From positions 31,397 through 95,396 of the forward strand of contig JAEUKK010000123.1 in the NCBI GenBank assembly GCA_016792625.1: a DNA stretch of 64,000 bases, read 5' to 3'. Of the stretch, positions 10,089-20,618 are shown one piece after another. A program made the position numbers and the translations under genes. Position 1 is the stretch's first letter, and each line of letters begins with the position of its first letter. The notes beneath the pieces were generated by a model. The model had not been told where the DNA came from. It did not search any database and saw only the letters and a list, made by a program, of their open reading frames with translations. Origin of the DNA: Deltaproteobacteria bacterium. GTDB lineage: Bacteria; Myxococcota_A; UBA796; UBA2385.

Positions 10089-10940
10089 TCAACCGCGTAC
10101 GTCGGGGACGGCGGGCAGCACGTCAATCCAGCCGTGCCCCGAGCTGAGGCCCCGCCCCAGGCCGAGGGCGGCGCAGATGGCCAACACGAGGGGCAGATCG
10201 CCCAGGGCGCCCTCGATCTCGATGTTCCCGACCACACCCCTTCGTCTGACCGGGTCGGCCCCGCGCAGCCCCCGCACCACCCCGTCGACCCGCCGCACCT
10301 GGGCCGCGCGCAGGCGGGCCGAGGGCCCCGGCGCCGCCAAGGCCCGACCGGGCCCGAGCCCATGCAGCCGCCGGACCCCGTCGATGCGGTGGGCCGCCGA
10401 CGAGAACAGCTGCGCGGGCGTGGGGACCAGCGCGGGGCCGGGGTCACGATCAAGGCTGAGCGGAGAATGGAGCTGGAGGAGCAGCGGGCCCATGGGCGGC
10501 ACCACCACCTGGGTGGAGAGGGGGGCGCCGAGGTCGAGCGCCCACCCCGATAGGGCGTGCGGGACCTGGTCGCGGGTCAGCCCGACCCGCCCCACCTCGG
10601 CCCAGGTGTCAAAGAGCAGCGGCGCGGCGCGCTGCAGGCCCCCCTCGGGCGCACCCCAGAGGCGCCACTCGACGTCCACAGCGCGCACGAGCCCATCTTC
10701 ACCACGGTCGAGGCGCAGCCGCAGGGCCGAGCCGACCGCGTCGCTGCCCCGCGGGTCGAGCCAGCCGTCGACCAGGGCGGGCCAGCCGGCGGCCCGGGCC
10801 ACCCGGCGGGCCTGCGTCTGCCACGCCCGGCGGAGCAGGTCGCCGGGGTGCGCCGGCGGGGCCCAGGGGCGCGCGGCCACGAGGCGCAGGCGGGCGGTGG
10901 TCTGGGCTAGGTCGCGCAGGCGGGGCGCGGGGCTGGTCAC
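10089..10940 (-). CDS. Orphan Cas6-like RAMP protein
   Basis: 283 residues from a GTG at 10940. The second half has the layout of the Cas6 C-terminal RAMP domain: a strand-turn PPMGPLLLQLHSPLSL, then a helix (PTPAQLFSSAAHRIDGV), a basic segment (AAQVRRVDGVVRGLRGADPV), a strand GNIEIEGAL, and finally a Gly-rich loop LGLGRGLSSGHGWIDV in the position of the conserved Cas6 GxGxxxGxG loop. A catalytic His is not certain. No CRISPR array, other cas gene or repeat-spacer pattern occurs in the 64 kb. It could process a distant array or be a domesticated RNA-binding RAMP protein. Its neighbours (antiporter, lipoprotein) give no hint. Confidence 0.55.
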   Translation of the reverse strand: MTSPAPRLRDLAQTTARLRLVAARPWAPPAHPGDLLRRAWQTQARRVARAAGWPALVDGWLDPRGSDAVGSALRLRLDRGEDGLVRAVDVEWRLWGAPEGGLQRAAPLLFDTWAEVGRVGLTRDQVPHALSGWALDLGAPLSTQVVVPPMGPLLLQLHSPLSLDRDPGPALVPTPAQLFSSAAHRIDGVRRLHGLGPGRALAAPGPSARLRAAQVRRVDGVVRGLRGADPVRRRGVVGNIEIEGALGDLPLVLAICAALGLGRGLSSGHGWIDVLPAVPDVRG

Positions 10941-11020
10941 GGGGGTGGTCCGGGGGTGGCGGGCGGAGGGGGCCGGGCGCCGCGACGCGCCCGCAGCTAT
11001 CCCGGCGCGCGCGCCGGGGC

Positions 11021-11029
11021 GGTTAAGCC
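11021..11029 (+). promoter_or_regulatory. Candidate -10-like element GGTTAAGCC
   Basis: Ends 26 bases before the lipoprotein ATG at 11056, in the divergent spacer with the Cas6-like gene. Confidence 0.35.
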
Positions 11030-11055
11030 GGGTCACCCTCTGCCTGGAGCCGCTG

Positions 11056-11487
11056 ATGATCCTCCGCCGCGCGTCCCCGCCCGCCCCTCGCGCCCTGCCG
11101 TTCGCCGCCCTCCCCCTGCTCGGGCTGCTCATGTTGACCGCCTGCGGGGGCAAAGCCGACGACTCGGCCGCGGCCGCGGACGGGGGCGACGGGGCTGCCC
11201 CCTGCGATGAGACCGGCGTGCAGGGCGTGGTCACCGACGAGGCGGGCACGCTCGGCCCCTCGCCCGGCGCGCGGGTCTATGCTTACGAGGGCGTGGGCGT
11301 CGGGGTCGCCCCCATCGAGACCCAGACCGACACGAACGGGGCGTACAGCCTTCCCCTGCCGGCGGGCACCTGGTCGCTCACCGCAGAGGGGAGCAATGGG
11401 TGCATCACCGATGGGCCGGTGACGGTCGAGGTGACGGTGTGCGGGATCGAGGAGCGGGAGTTGGTGTTGGCGCTGTGCCCGGGCTGA
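11056..11487 (+). CDS. Small lipoprotein with a carboxypeptidase-regulatory-like domain
   Basis: 143 residues. The lipobox LMLTAC lies at about residue 33, followed by an Ala/Asp/Gly linker (DDSAAAADGGDGAAP). Residues about 50-140 fit a single Ig-like carboxypeptidase-regulatory domain: GVVTDEAGTLGPSPGARVYA, TDTNGAYSLPLPAGTWSLTA, then a Cys pair (NGCITDG and VTVCGIEER). The ATG at 11056 was chosen over the longer frame from 10177, which is antisense to the Cas6-like gene. It is probably an exposed outer-membrane protein of unknown role. Confidence 0.75.
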   Translation: MILRRASPPAPRALPFAALPLLGLLMLTACGGKADDSAAAADGGDGAAPCDETGVQGVVTDEAGTLGPSPGARVYAYEGVGVGVAPIETQTDTNGAYSLPLPAGTWSLTAEGSNGCITDGPVTVEVTVCGIEERELVLALCPG

Positions 11488-11556
11488 GGGGTGGGCGTGG
11501 CGGCGGCGGCGCGCCTGCGCCGGTTCGTGCGCGCAAGCTCGCGCGCGGGTGCGTGG

Positions 11557-11564
11557 GATAAGCC
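11557..11564 (+). promoter_or_regulatory. Candidate -10-like element GATAAGCC
   Basis: Lies 58 bases upstream of the radical SAM ATG at 11623, in the 135-base spacer after the lipoprotein gene. Confidence 0.4.
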
Positions 11565-11622
11565 TCTCCCCCTGGCGCCCCGCCCTCCACCTCCCACCCC
11601 GCACCCCACACCCCGCTCCCCC

Positions 11623-12531
11623 ATGCGCTACGTCGGCTCCCTCTACCGCCCGCCCTCTGAAGCCGACGCCCTGATCCTGCAGGCGACCATCGGCTGCTCG
11701 TGGAACAACTGCACCTACTGCGCGATGTATCGCGATAAGCCGGTGTTTCGCCTGCGGCCGCTCGCCGAGTGCCTCGAAGACCTGGCCGGGGCGGCGGCGC
11801 GGGGGGCCCAGCAGGTCGAGAAGGTTTTTGTGGCCGATGGGGATGCCCTGTGCATGCCGATGGACCATTGGGGCCCCATCCTCGAGGCCTGTCGCCGGCT
11901 CTTCCCCCGGCTGCGGCGGGTCAGCTGTTATGCCACCGCCGACAATGTGATCGAGAAGGGTGAGGCCGAGCTGCGGCGTTTGCGTGAGGGCGGCCTGCGG
12001 CTGTTGTACATGGGCCCCGAGTCGGGTGATGAACAGACCCTGCGGCGCATCGCCAAGGGGCCACGGCCGGCGGGTGTGTCACGAGAGACCCCCTATCTGT
12101 TCGAGGCCCACGTCGAGGCGGCCCGGCTGCGCGCTCGGGCGGGCCTTGAGCTCTCGGCCATCTTCTTGCTCGGCGCGGGTGGGGTCGCCCGCAGCGAGGC
12201 CCACGCGCGGGGCAGCGCTGCCTTGGCCACCGCGATGGATCCGGAGTATCTGTCGGCCCTGACGCTGACGGTGGTGCCGGGGACGCCGCTGGATCGCACC
12301 CGCGACCATTCTGGGTGGGAGCTGCCCGGGGTCGAGGGTCTGCTGTGCGAGCTGCGCACGTTGATCGCCGAGGCCCGGCCCCGCCGGGCGGTTTTTCGCA
12401 CCAACCACGCCAGCAACTACCTGCCGCTGGCCGGGGTGCTGCCCGAAGATGGCCCGCAGATGGTCCATCTCATCGACCGGGCGCTGGCGGGTGGGCTGCG
12501 CCTGCGGCCCGAGTGGGCCCGGGGGCTCTGA
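11623..12531 (+). CDS. Radical SAM protein
   Basis: 302 residues from the ATG at 11623 (MRYVGSLYRPPSEADALILQ). The iron-sulfur motif is GCSWNNCTYCAMYRDKP, a CxxxCxxC pattern, near residue 24. YMGPESGDEQTLRRIAKGP is the radical SAM strand/helix that helps bind SAM, and GAGGVARSEAHARGSA matches the family's later Gly-rich turn. GCSWNxCxYCAMY is typical of a group of short radical SAM proteins without a recognised extra domain; their substrates are not known to me. The next gene is convergent and only three bases away. Confidence 0.88.
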   Translation: MRYVGSLYRPPSEADALILQATIGCSWNNCTYCAMYRDKPVFRLRPLAECLEDLAGAAARGAQQVEKVFVADGDALCMPMDHWGPILEACRRLFPRLRRVSCYATADNVIEKGEAELRRLREGGLRLLYMGPESGDEQTLRRIAKGPRPAGVSRETPYLFEAHVEAARLRARAGLELSAIFLLGAGGVARSEAHARGSAALATAMDPEYLSALTLTVVPGTPLDRTRDHSGWELPGVEGLLCELRTLIAEARPRRAVFRTNHASNYLPLAGVLPEDGPQMVHLIDRALAGGLRLRPEWARGL

Positions 12532-12534
12532 GCC

Positions 12535-13125
12535 TCAGGCGGCCCGCACCGCGGTGACCAGCCGGGCGTTGGCGTTCGCGAGCTGCTGCACGACCTCCTT
12601 CGAGCCGTCCATGGCCACGGCGGCGTTGCGCACCGCGCTGTCGATGTAGACCATCGCGTCGGCCACCTGGCTGACGCCCATGCCCTGCTGACGGGATGCG
12701 TTGGCGATGAGGCGGCTCGCCTCGACCGGGCGGCTGACCACCGTGGCGAGGTTGGTCATGATCGTGCCGCTGGCGCTGGCGAGCTTGGACCCCTCTTCGA
12801 CCTTGGCGATGCCGTCCTCGGTCGCGACGACGGCCGCGCCCGTCGCTTCGCGGATGTCCGGGAGCAGCTGGCGGACCTGGCGGGTGGCCTGCTTGGACTG
12901 CTCGGCGAGGTCGCGCATCTCGTTGGCGACCACGCTGAAGCTGCGGCCCGACTCCCCCGCCCGCGCCGCCTCGATGCTGGCGTTGAGCGCCAGCAGCTTG
13001 CTCTGCTCGGCGATCTCGTTGACTGTGGCGATGATGTCGCCGATTTGCGCCGTGTGATAGGCCCGCCGGTGAAGGATGTTCTCGGTGAGCGTGGCGGCGG
13101 GCGGCGGGCTCTGGGTCGGGCGCAT
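12535..13125 (-). CDS. Truncated methyl-accepting chemotaxis protein: signalling domain only
   Basis: 196 residues from the ATG at 13125. Nearly all is one MCP signalling coiled coil with the hairpin tip EIAEQSKLLALNASIEAARA, followed by GRSFSVVANEMRDLAEQSK. There is no membrane helix, ligand domain or HAMP, and only the proximal part of the descending helix is present (about 125 residues after the tip). Either it is a short soluble receptor or a remnant of a full receptor. The open frame continues to 13458, but that stretch looks like spacer. No cheA, cheW or cheB gene is near. Confidence 0.7.
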   Translation of the reverse strand: MRPTQSPPPAATLTENILHRRAYHTAQIGDIIATVNEIAEQSKLLALNASIEAARAGESGRSFSVVANEMRDLAEQSKQATRQVRQLLPDIREATGAAVVATEDGIAKVEEGSKLASASGTIMTNLATVVSRPVEASRLIANASRQQGMGVSQVADAMVYIDSAVRNAAVAMDGSKEVVQQLANANARLVTAVRAA

Positions 13126-13551
13126 CGGGGCTCCTGGGTGGCGCTGTCCGCTTCGGCAGACGGCGGCCGACCTGTCGCTGGCGGGCCTCCGCACATGGCC
13201 GGTTGTGGTCAGGCCCTGCGCTGGATCAGCTCCGGCCACTCCGCTCGGCGACAGCGTGCTCCGCAGTGTTTTGCACGTGCGCCGCTGAGGCAGCGCCCTC
13301 CAGGCCGCGCTTGGCGCGGGCCTACCTCGGCCTGCTCGGCCTCCGCGTCGGCGGGGGCGCCCCCTTCGATGCGGAGGCTGGGGGATCGGGGCGCGCCCCT
13401 GCGCTGCGCTCCGGGTCGGCCCCCCGCCCGGGTCGCGGGCCGCCTCCGCCGCGGCCACGGTCCGCGGCGGGCCCGCTCCGCCGCTGCGCGGCCGGCCTGC
13501 GGCCGCCGGTCGAGGCGCCTCGCGCGGCAGGCCCAGGCCCTGAGCCGCGGC
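13126..13551. other. 426-base intergenic spacer with GC-hairpin sequence
   Basis: No convincing gene on either strand. It holds GC-rich palindromic patches and at 13492-13508 a 17-base block (CCGGCCTGCGGCCGCCG) identical to 63602-63618, a member of the dispersed hairpin family. No homology to a missing receptor N-terminus was recognisable in the part just upstream of the truncated chemoreceptor. Confidence 0.6.
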
Positions 13552-13902
13552 TCAGTCGGGGTTGCAGCTCACGATCAGCGTCTCTTCGTAGGGGCTGCAG
13601 CTCACCCCGATCCAGCCGTCGGTGCAGAGCGCGTAGAGCGCGCCACGGCAGGCGTCGACGTCACAGCTCAGCTCGTCGCAGGCCGCCGGGGCCTCTTCGC
13701 AGCGCTCGGACTCGGTGTTGGCGTTGTCGTCGTAATTCCCGACGCAGACCTGGCCGGCGGCGCAGTCTTCGCAGGCGGTGCCGCCCTCGCCGTCTTTTTC
13801 GCCGCAGGCGGCCAAGGCGAAGAGCCCCACCATGGCGGCCAGGAGGGGGGCCGCGGCGCGCGGGCGGGCGGGCAGGGTGTGGGCAAGGTGGGCCTGCAGC
13901 AT
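13552..13902 (-). CDS. Cys-rich small lipoprotein
   Basis: 116 residues. A hydrophobic signal ends in the lipobox LAAC at about residue 33; an internal ATG before MVGLFALAAC would give a shorter signal. The mature part has ten or more Cys residues in spaced pairs (ACEDCAAGQVC, ACDELSCDVDACRGAL, SCSPY), which suggests a small disulfide-bonded domain. The linker is acidic. It is divergent from the large MopE-lectin lipoprotein. Function unknown. Confidence 0.65.
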   Translation of the reverse strand: MLQAHLAHTLPARPRAAAPLLAAMVGLFALAACGEKDGEGGTACEDCAAGQVCVGNYDDNANTESERCEEAPAACDELSCDVDACRGALYALCTDGWIGVSCSPYEETLIVSCNPD

Positions 13903-13928
13903 GGGCTCCTCCGCGGTGGTGACCCGCT

Positions 13929-13969
13929 GCTAACCCCGTCCGCGGGCGGGCGGGGCGCTGTGGTAGGCT
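13929..13969. promoter_or_regulatory. Paired divergent -10-like elements
   Basis: GGTTAGC (read on the minus strand, 13929-13935) lies 27 bases before the ATG at 13902. GGTAGGCT (plus strand, 13962-13969) lies 27 bases before the ATG at 13997. The two elements face away from each other in a 94-base spacer. Confidence 0.45.
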
Positions 13970-13996
13970 CCGCCCTGTCCCCGCCGCGGAGCCCCG

Positions 13997-16965
<2,969 letters not shown>

Positions 16966-16975
<10 letters not shown>

Positions 16976-18360
16976 GCGGGCCCCGGGCGGCGGTCGAGGT
17001 GGCCCTCGCCGCGGCCAGCGCGGCGCCGCAGGACGCGGGGGCCTGGGTGCGCCTCGCCGAGGCCTGGTCGGCGGCGGGTGAGGCCGGCGCCGCCCTCGAC
17101 GCCCTGCTGCGGGCGGCCCAGGTCGAGCCCGGGCGGCCGGGGCTGCGGGCCCGGCTCGGGGCGGCCCAGCTGCGGGCGCGGCAGGCGCCAGCGGCCCTGC
17201 GGTACCTGCAGGCCGCTGTTCTGGAAGATCCGCGCGACTTCGCCTCGGCGGCCAACCTCGGCGAGTGCCTGCGCGCGCTCGGTGAGCTGACCGCCGCCGA
17301 GCGCGCCCTGCGTCGGGCCCTCTCTTTGCGGCCGCCCGCCGCCATCGGCGACGAGCTGCGCTGGAACCTCGCCCTCTGCTTGCGCATGGCCGGCCAAGAG
17401 GCCGAGGGCCTGCGCCTCTACGAGGTGCGGCGGCGCCTGCCCGGCTTCTCGCTGCGGCTGGGGCGCGGGCCGGTCTGGGCGGGCGGCCCCTTGCAGGCCC
17501 CGCTGGCGGTGATCGCCGAGCAAGGCCTCGGCGATACGCTGCAGCACGTCGGTCTGCTGCGCTCGCTGCGGGCGCGGGCGGGCGCCGACTTGCCGCTCCT
17601 GCTGGTCGCCCAGGCCCCGCTGCTGCCGCTGCTCGAGGGCCTGCGGGCGACAGACCCTTGCCTGCAGCTCGCCGCCCTGCCCCAGACCGCCGACGCCATC
17701 GACGCGCTCATCGCCGAGCGCCTCGGGAGCGGCGCGCTGCAGGCCCCCTTGATGAGCCTGCCCCTGCTGCTCGGGCTGCTGAGCGCCGAGGCGCGGGCGG
17801 CGGCGGCGGCGCGGCTGCCGCCTGACCCCGCGCGCAGCGCCCAGTGGGCGGCCCGCCTCGAAGCCGGGCGCCGGCCGGGGGCCCGCCTCGTGGGCCTCTG
17901 CTGGCAGGGCAACCCGGCCTACCCCGATGACGCCAGCCGCTCGGTGCCCCTGCAGCAGCTCGTGCCTCTCGCCCGCGATCCGCGCGTGCAGCTCGTCGTT
18001 TTGCAGCAGAAGCACGGGCGCGAGCAGCTCGCGCGCTGGCCCGCCAACCTGCCGCTGTGGGATCTGGCGCCGGAGCTCGACGGCGAGGCCCCCTTCGTCG
18101 ACACCGCCGCGGTGCTGCCCCTTCTCGACGCGGTGGTGACCAGCGACACCAGCACCCTGCACCTCGCCGCGGCGGTGGGGGCGCGCACCCACGCGCTGCT
18201 CTCGGCGGTGCCCGACTGGCGCTTCGGCCTGGTGGGAGAGACCCTGCCCGGCGCGCCGCGCCTGCGCTTGCACCGCCAGCGGCGCCCGGGGGACTGGACG
18301 GGGCCGGTCCAGGCGGTGGCGGCGGCCTTGGCCGCCGAGGCCGCGAAGGGGGGAGGGTGA
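16966..18360 (+). CDS. TPR protein with glycosyltransferase-9-like domain
   Basis: 464 residues from a GTG at 16966 that overlaps the preceding stop region by ten bases; the upstream ATG at 16894 would sit deep in the lectin gene. Residues about 10-150 are four TPR units (AWVRLAEAWSAAGEAGAALD, SAANLGECLRALGELTAAER). Residues about 170-460 resemble the two-domain GT-B fold seen in TPR-glycosyltransferases: IAEQGLGDTLQHVGLLRSLR, LVGLCWQGNPAYPDDASRSV, and the donor-site-like TSDTSTLHLAAAVGARTHAL. It may glycosylate or help display the adjacent repeat lipoprotein, which is inferred from overlap only. Confidence 0.75.
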
Positions 18361-18492
18361 ACAGACCCGTTGGGGGAGGAGGGGCGCTGGGCGGGTCTGG
18401 ATGCTCCTCCGGATGGGGTGCAGGGGGCTGAGGTCGGTGGTGGAGAGCTTCCGCCCGCCCGCTCTCCTCCTCCCCCTGCCTGTTCGACGCCG

Positions 18493-19179
18493 CTACTCGG
18501 CGAAGGCCTCGCAGATACCCCGGTCGACATAGGTCAGGTTCGTCGGGTCGGCGCTGCCGGTGGCCCAGACATAGTCGGTGCCCGGGTAGGTCATCTCGAT
18601 CTCGCCGGTCTCGGCCGAGATGCCGTAGCTGCCGAAGAAGTTCTCGACCTCAACCGGGATGCGCGCGTCGCAGTCGCTCAGGCTGGCGTCGTAGGTGAAG
18701 TCGGCGGTGAAGCTCCACGCGCAGGTGGTGCAGAGCGTGGGCTCGTCGACGGTGCCGACCACCTGCCAGGCGTGCTGGCACTCGCTCATGCCCAGCGCCT
18801 GCCAGTCTTCGCTGGGGAAGACCGCTTGGTACTCGACGCCGGTCACCATGCCGCCGCTGATGTTGAGCTCGCCCACCTTCCACACGGTGGCCAGCTGGCT
18901 GCCCTCGGGCGGCACGTCGAGCGAGCAGATGTTGCGCTCGAGGCTGTCCCAGCTGGTGGGGCGGTCGACCGAGGGCTCGACGTCGGCGTCGGCGTCGGCG
19001 TCGCTGTCAGCGTCGGCGTCGGCGTCACTGTCGGCGTCTGCGTCGGCATCGGCGTCTGCGTCGGTGTCGGCGTCGGCCTCGCCGCCCGAGTCGGCGGTCT
19101 TGTCTTCGCCGCCGGCCTCGCCGTCGCAGGCGACCAAGGTCAAGCAGAGCAGGGGGAGGATGGCGGAGAGGGCGCGCAT
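18493..19179 (-). CDS. Lipoprotein with an Asp-Ala/Asp-Ser repeat linker
   Basis: 228 residues. The lipobox LTLVAC (about residue 18) is followed by about 35 residues that are almost only Asp alternating with Ala or Ser, a flexible acidic stalk. The mature domain (from SWDSLERNICSLDVPPEG) is beta-rich with several Cys, including a CxxC (LCTTCAWSFTADFTYD). It has no recognised family. The stalk would hold the domain away from the outer membrane. The flanking spacer 18361-18492 holds no gene. Confidence 0.7.
   Translation of the reverse strand: MRALSAILPLLCLTLVACDGEAGGEDKTADSGGEADADTDADADADADADSDADADADSDADADADVEPSVDRPTSWDSLERNICSLDVPPEGSQLATVWKVGELNISGGMVTGVEYQAVFPSEDWQALGMSECQHAWQVVGTVDEPTLCTTCAWSFTADFTYDASLSDCDARIPVEVENFFGSYGISAETGEIEMTYPGTDYVWATGSADPTNLTYVDRGICEAFAE
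18981..19077. repeat. In-frame hexanucleotide-type repeat (Asp-Ala codons)
   Basis: A run of imperfect GTCGGC and GTCxGC units encodes the Asp-Ala/Asp-Ser stalk. Because the unit is six bases, slippage would change stalk length by residue pairs without a frameshift. Confidence 0.8.
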
Positions 19180-19210
19180 GGGGGCTCCTGGGCGGGCGGT
19201 GCGGGCCCCC

Positions 19211-19220
19211 AGCCTACCAG
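19211..19220 (-). promoter_or_regulatory. Candidate -10-like element CTGGTAGGCT
   Basis: On the minus strand it lies 32 bases upstream of the ATG at 19179, and GGTAGGCT is identical to the copy at 13962-13969. Confidence 0.45.
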
Positions 19221-19230
19221 ACGCCGCGGC

Positions 19231-19995
19231 TCAGCGCGCCGGGGCGCCCGCGCGCAGGGCGGCCTGGGCCCGGGGGCAGCCGCGCAGCCAGGGCAGGAGC
19301 GCGGCGCGGGCGGGTGGCGCGTCGATCTGCGCGAGCACGTCGACCATCAGGTCATCGAGCTCGGGGCCCCAGATCGCGGCCAGCCAGGCGGGCACGGGCG
19401 CGGTGGGGCTGTGGCTGAGCGCGCGGGCGGCGGCCTCGACCAGGGCCTCACGGTCCTCGGCCTCGGCGAGGGCGACCAGGGGGGCCAAGCGGGGCGGCGC
19501 GCTGGACAGGGCGATGAGCGCCGCGCGGCCGCCGGCGGCGTACCAGGCCGCGCAGAGGGCGGGCAGCTCGGGCGCGTCGAGATGAGCGTGCAGCTGGGTG
19601 TAGCCACGCAGGGGGCCCTCGACCCGCCCAGAGAGGGTGCGCAGCCAGGGCCCGTCGCGGTGGCGGCGCACGGCGAGGCGCAGCACCTCGAGCTCGGCGC
19701 CCGCGGCGAGGGCGGCCATGCGCAAGTATAACGCGCTGGGGCGCATCCCCAGCTCGAGCAGGTCGATGACCGCGAGGCGCAGCGCGGCCCAGTCGGGGCG
19801 GGCCACCGCGCGGGGCCCGAGCAGCAGCTCGGTGAGGGCCAGCGGGTCGCGGGCGCCGATGCGGCGCAGGCAGCCCTCGTTGGGCAGGCCGCTGCTGAGG
19901 CGCGCTTCGAGGCCCGCGACCACCGCGGGCAAGGCGGCGCGCAGGTCGACCTCGTCGAACCAGGCCTCGTCGGGGATGGTCTCGGGCGCGGCCAT
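19231..19995 (-). CDS. Hypothetical helical protein, last gene of the pseudoenzyme operon
   Basis: 254 residues, predicted almost wholly alpha-helical with Leu/Ala-rich repeats of about 30-40 residues (LVALAEAEDREALVEAAARAL), like HEAT-type solenoids. No signal peptide or catalytic motif. It starts 32 bases after the preceding gene on the same strand, so it is probably co-transcribed with 20028-22763. A scaffold or adaptor role is only a guess from the fold impression. Confidence 0.6.
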   Translation of the reverse strand: MAAPETIPDEAWFDEVDLRAALPAVVAGLEARLSSGLPNEGCLRRIGARDPLALTELLLGPRAVARPDWAALRLAVIDLLELGMRPSALYLRMAALAAGAELEVLRLAVRRHRDGPWLRTLSGRVEGPLRGYTQLHAHLDAPELPALCAAWYAAGGRAALIALSSAPPRLAPLVALAEAEDREALVEAAARALSHSPTAPVPAWLAAIWGPELDDLMVDVLAQIDAPPARAALLPWLRGCPRAQAALRAGAPAR

Positions 19996-20027
19996 CAGGG
20001 GCTCCGTCGGGCGGGGAAGGAGGGGCC

Positions 20028-20618
20028 TCAGGGGCGGGCGCCGGCGGCGGCGCGGGCCCGGCCCGGCTCGGGCAGCGGACCGGGGTGGCCCCAGGGCACG
20101 GCGAGGAGCAGCGGGGGGAGCTGCTTGAGGTGCAGCACGTGGGGCACGTCGTTGGGGCGCCCCGCCGGGCTGAGCAGCGGGTGATCGGCGGGGACCAGCG
20201 GCTGCAAGCCCGGATCGTCGCCGGCGAGCAGGGCGCTGAGGCCCGCCGCCGAGAGGCCCTGACCGAGCGGATCGGCGGCGACCACCAGCGCGCTGAGGTC
20301 TGCGCCGGCGGCCGGGCCCAGGGCCCCGGGCTCGAGCGCGAGGATGGCGCCCCAGGCGGCCCGCAGCAGGGCGAAGCGGTCACCGGTTCGTCGCGCGGGG
20401 ATGGCCTCGACCGCGGCGATCACCGCGCCTTCGACCGCGCGGGCGGCGGCCCAGGCCTCGACGGGGTGGGCGTGTACGGCGAGGCGGCCGGTGAGCCAGA
20501 GGCGGGCGCCCGCGGTGGCCACGCTGCAGCGCAGGTGCCCGAGGAAGGGCAGATCGGCGCCGCCGCCGAGCAACAGCGCGGCGGTGGCCTCGAAGGGCGG
20601 GGCCGCGCCCAGGCTCAT
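20028..20618 (-). CDS. Hypothetical protein coupled to the thiolase-like gene
   Basis: 196 residues, not recognised. It begins with a beta-rich stretch (ATAALLLGGGADLPFLGHLR, then a segment with LWLTGRLAVHAHP) followed by a mixed alpha/beta region (GADLSALVVAADPLGQGLSA, LVPADHPLLSPAGRPNDVP) and a Pro-rich tail. Its ATG overlaps the thiolase-like stop as ATGA, so expression is tightly coupled. Some phrases recall phosphatase or ketosynthase-associated folds, but not enough to name one. Confidence 0.6.
   Translation of the reverse strand: MSLGAAPPFEATAALLLGGGADLPFLGHLRCSVATAGARLWLTGRLAVHAHPVEAWAAARAVEGAVIAAVEAIPARRTGDRFALLRAAWGAILALEPGALGPAAGADLSALVVAADPLGQGLSAAGLSALLAGDDPGLQPLVPADHPLLSPAGRPNDVPHVLHLKQLPPLLLAVPWGHPGPLPEPGRARAAAGARP

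Noticed and set aside
10040..10453. 138-residue N-terminal extension of the antiporter
   Set aside because: It overlaps the Cas6-like gene in another frame and is Arg/Pro/Cys-rich; the first helix of the antiporter begins right after the ATG at 10039.
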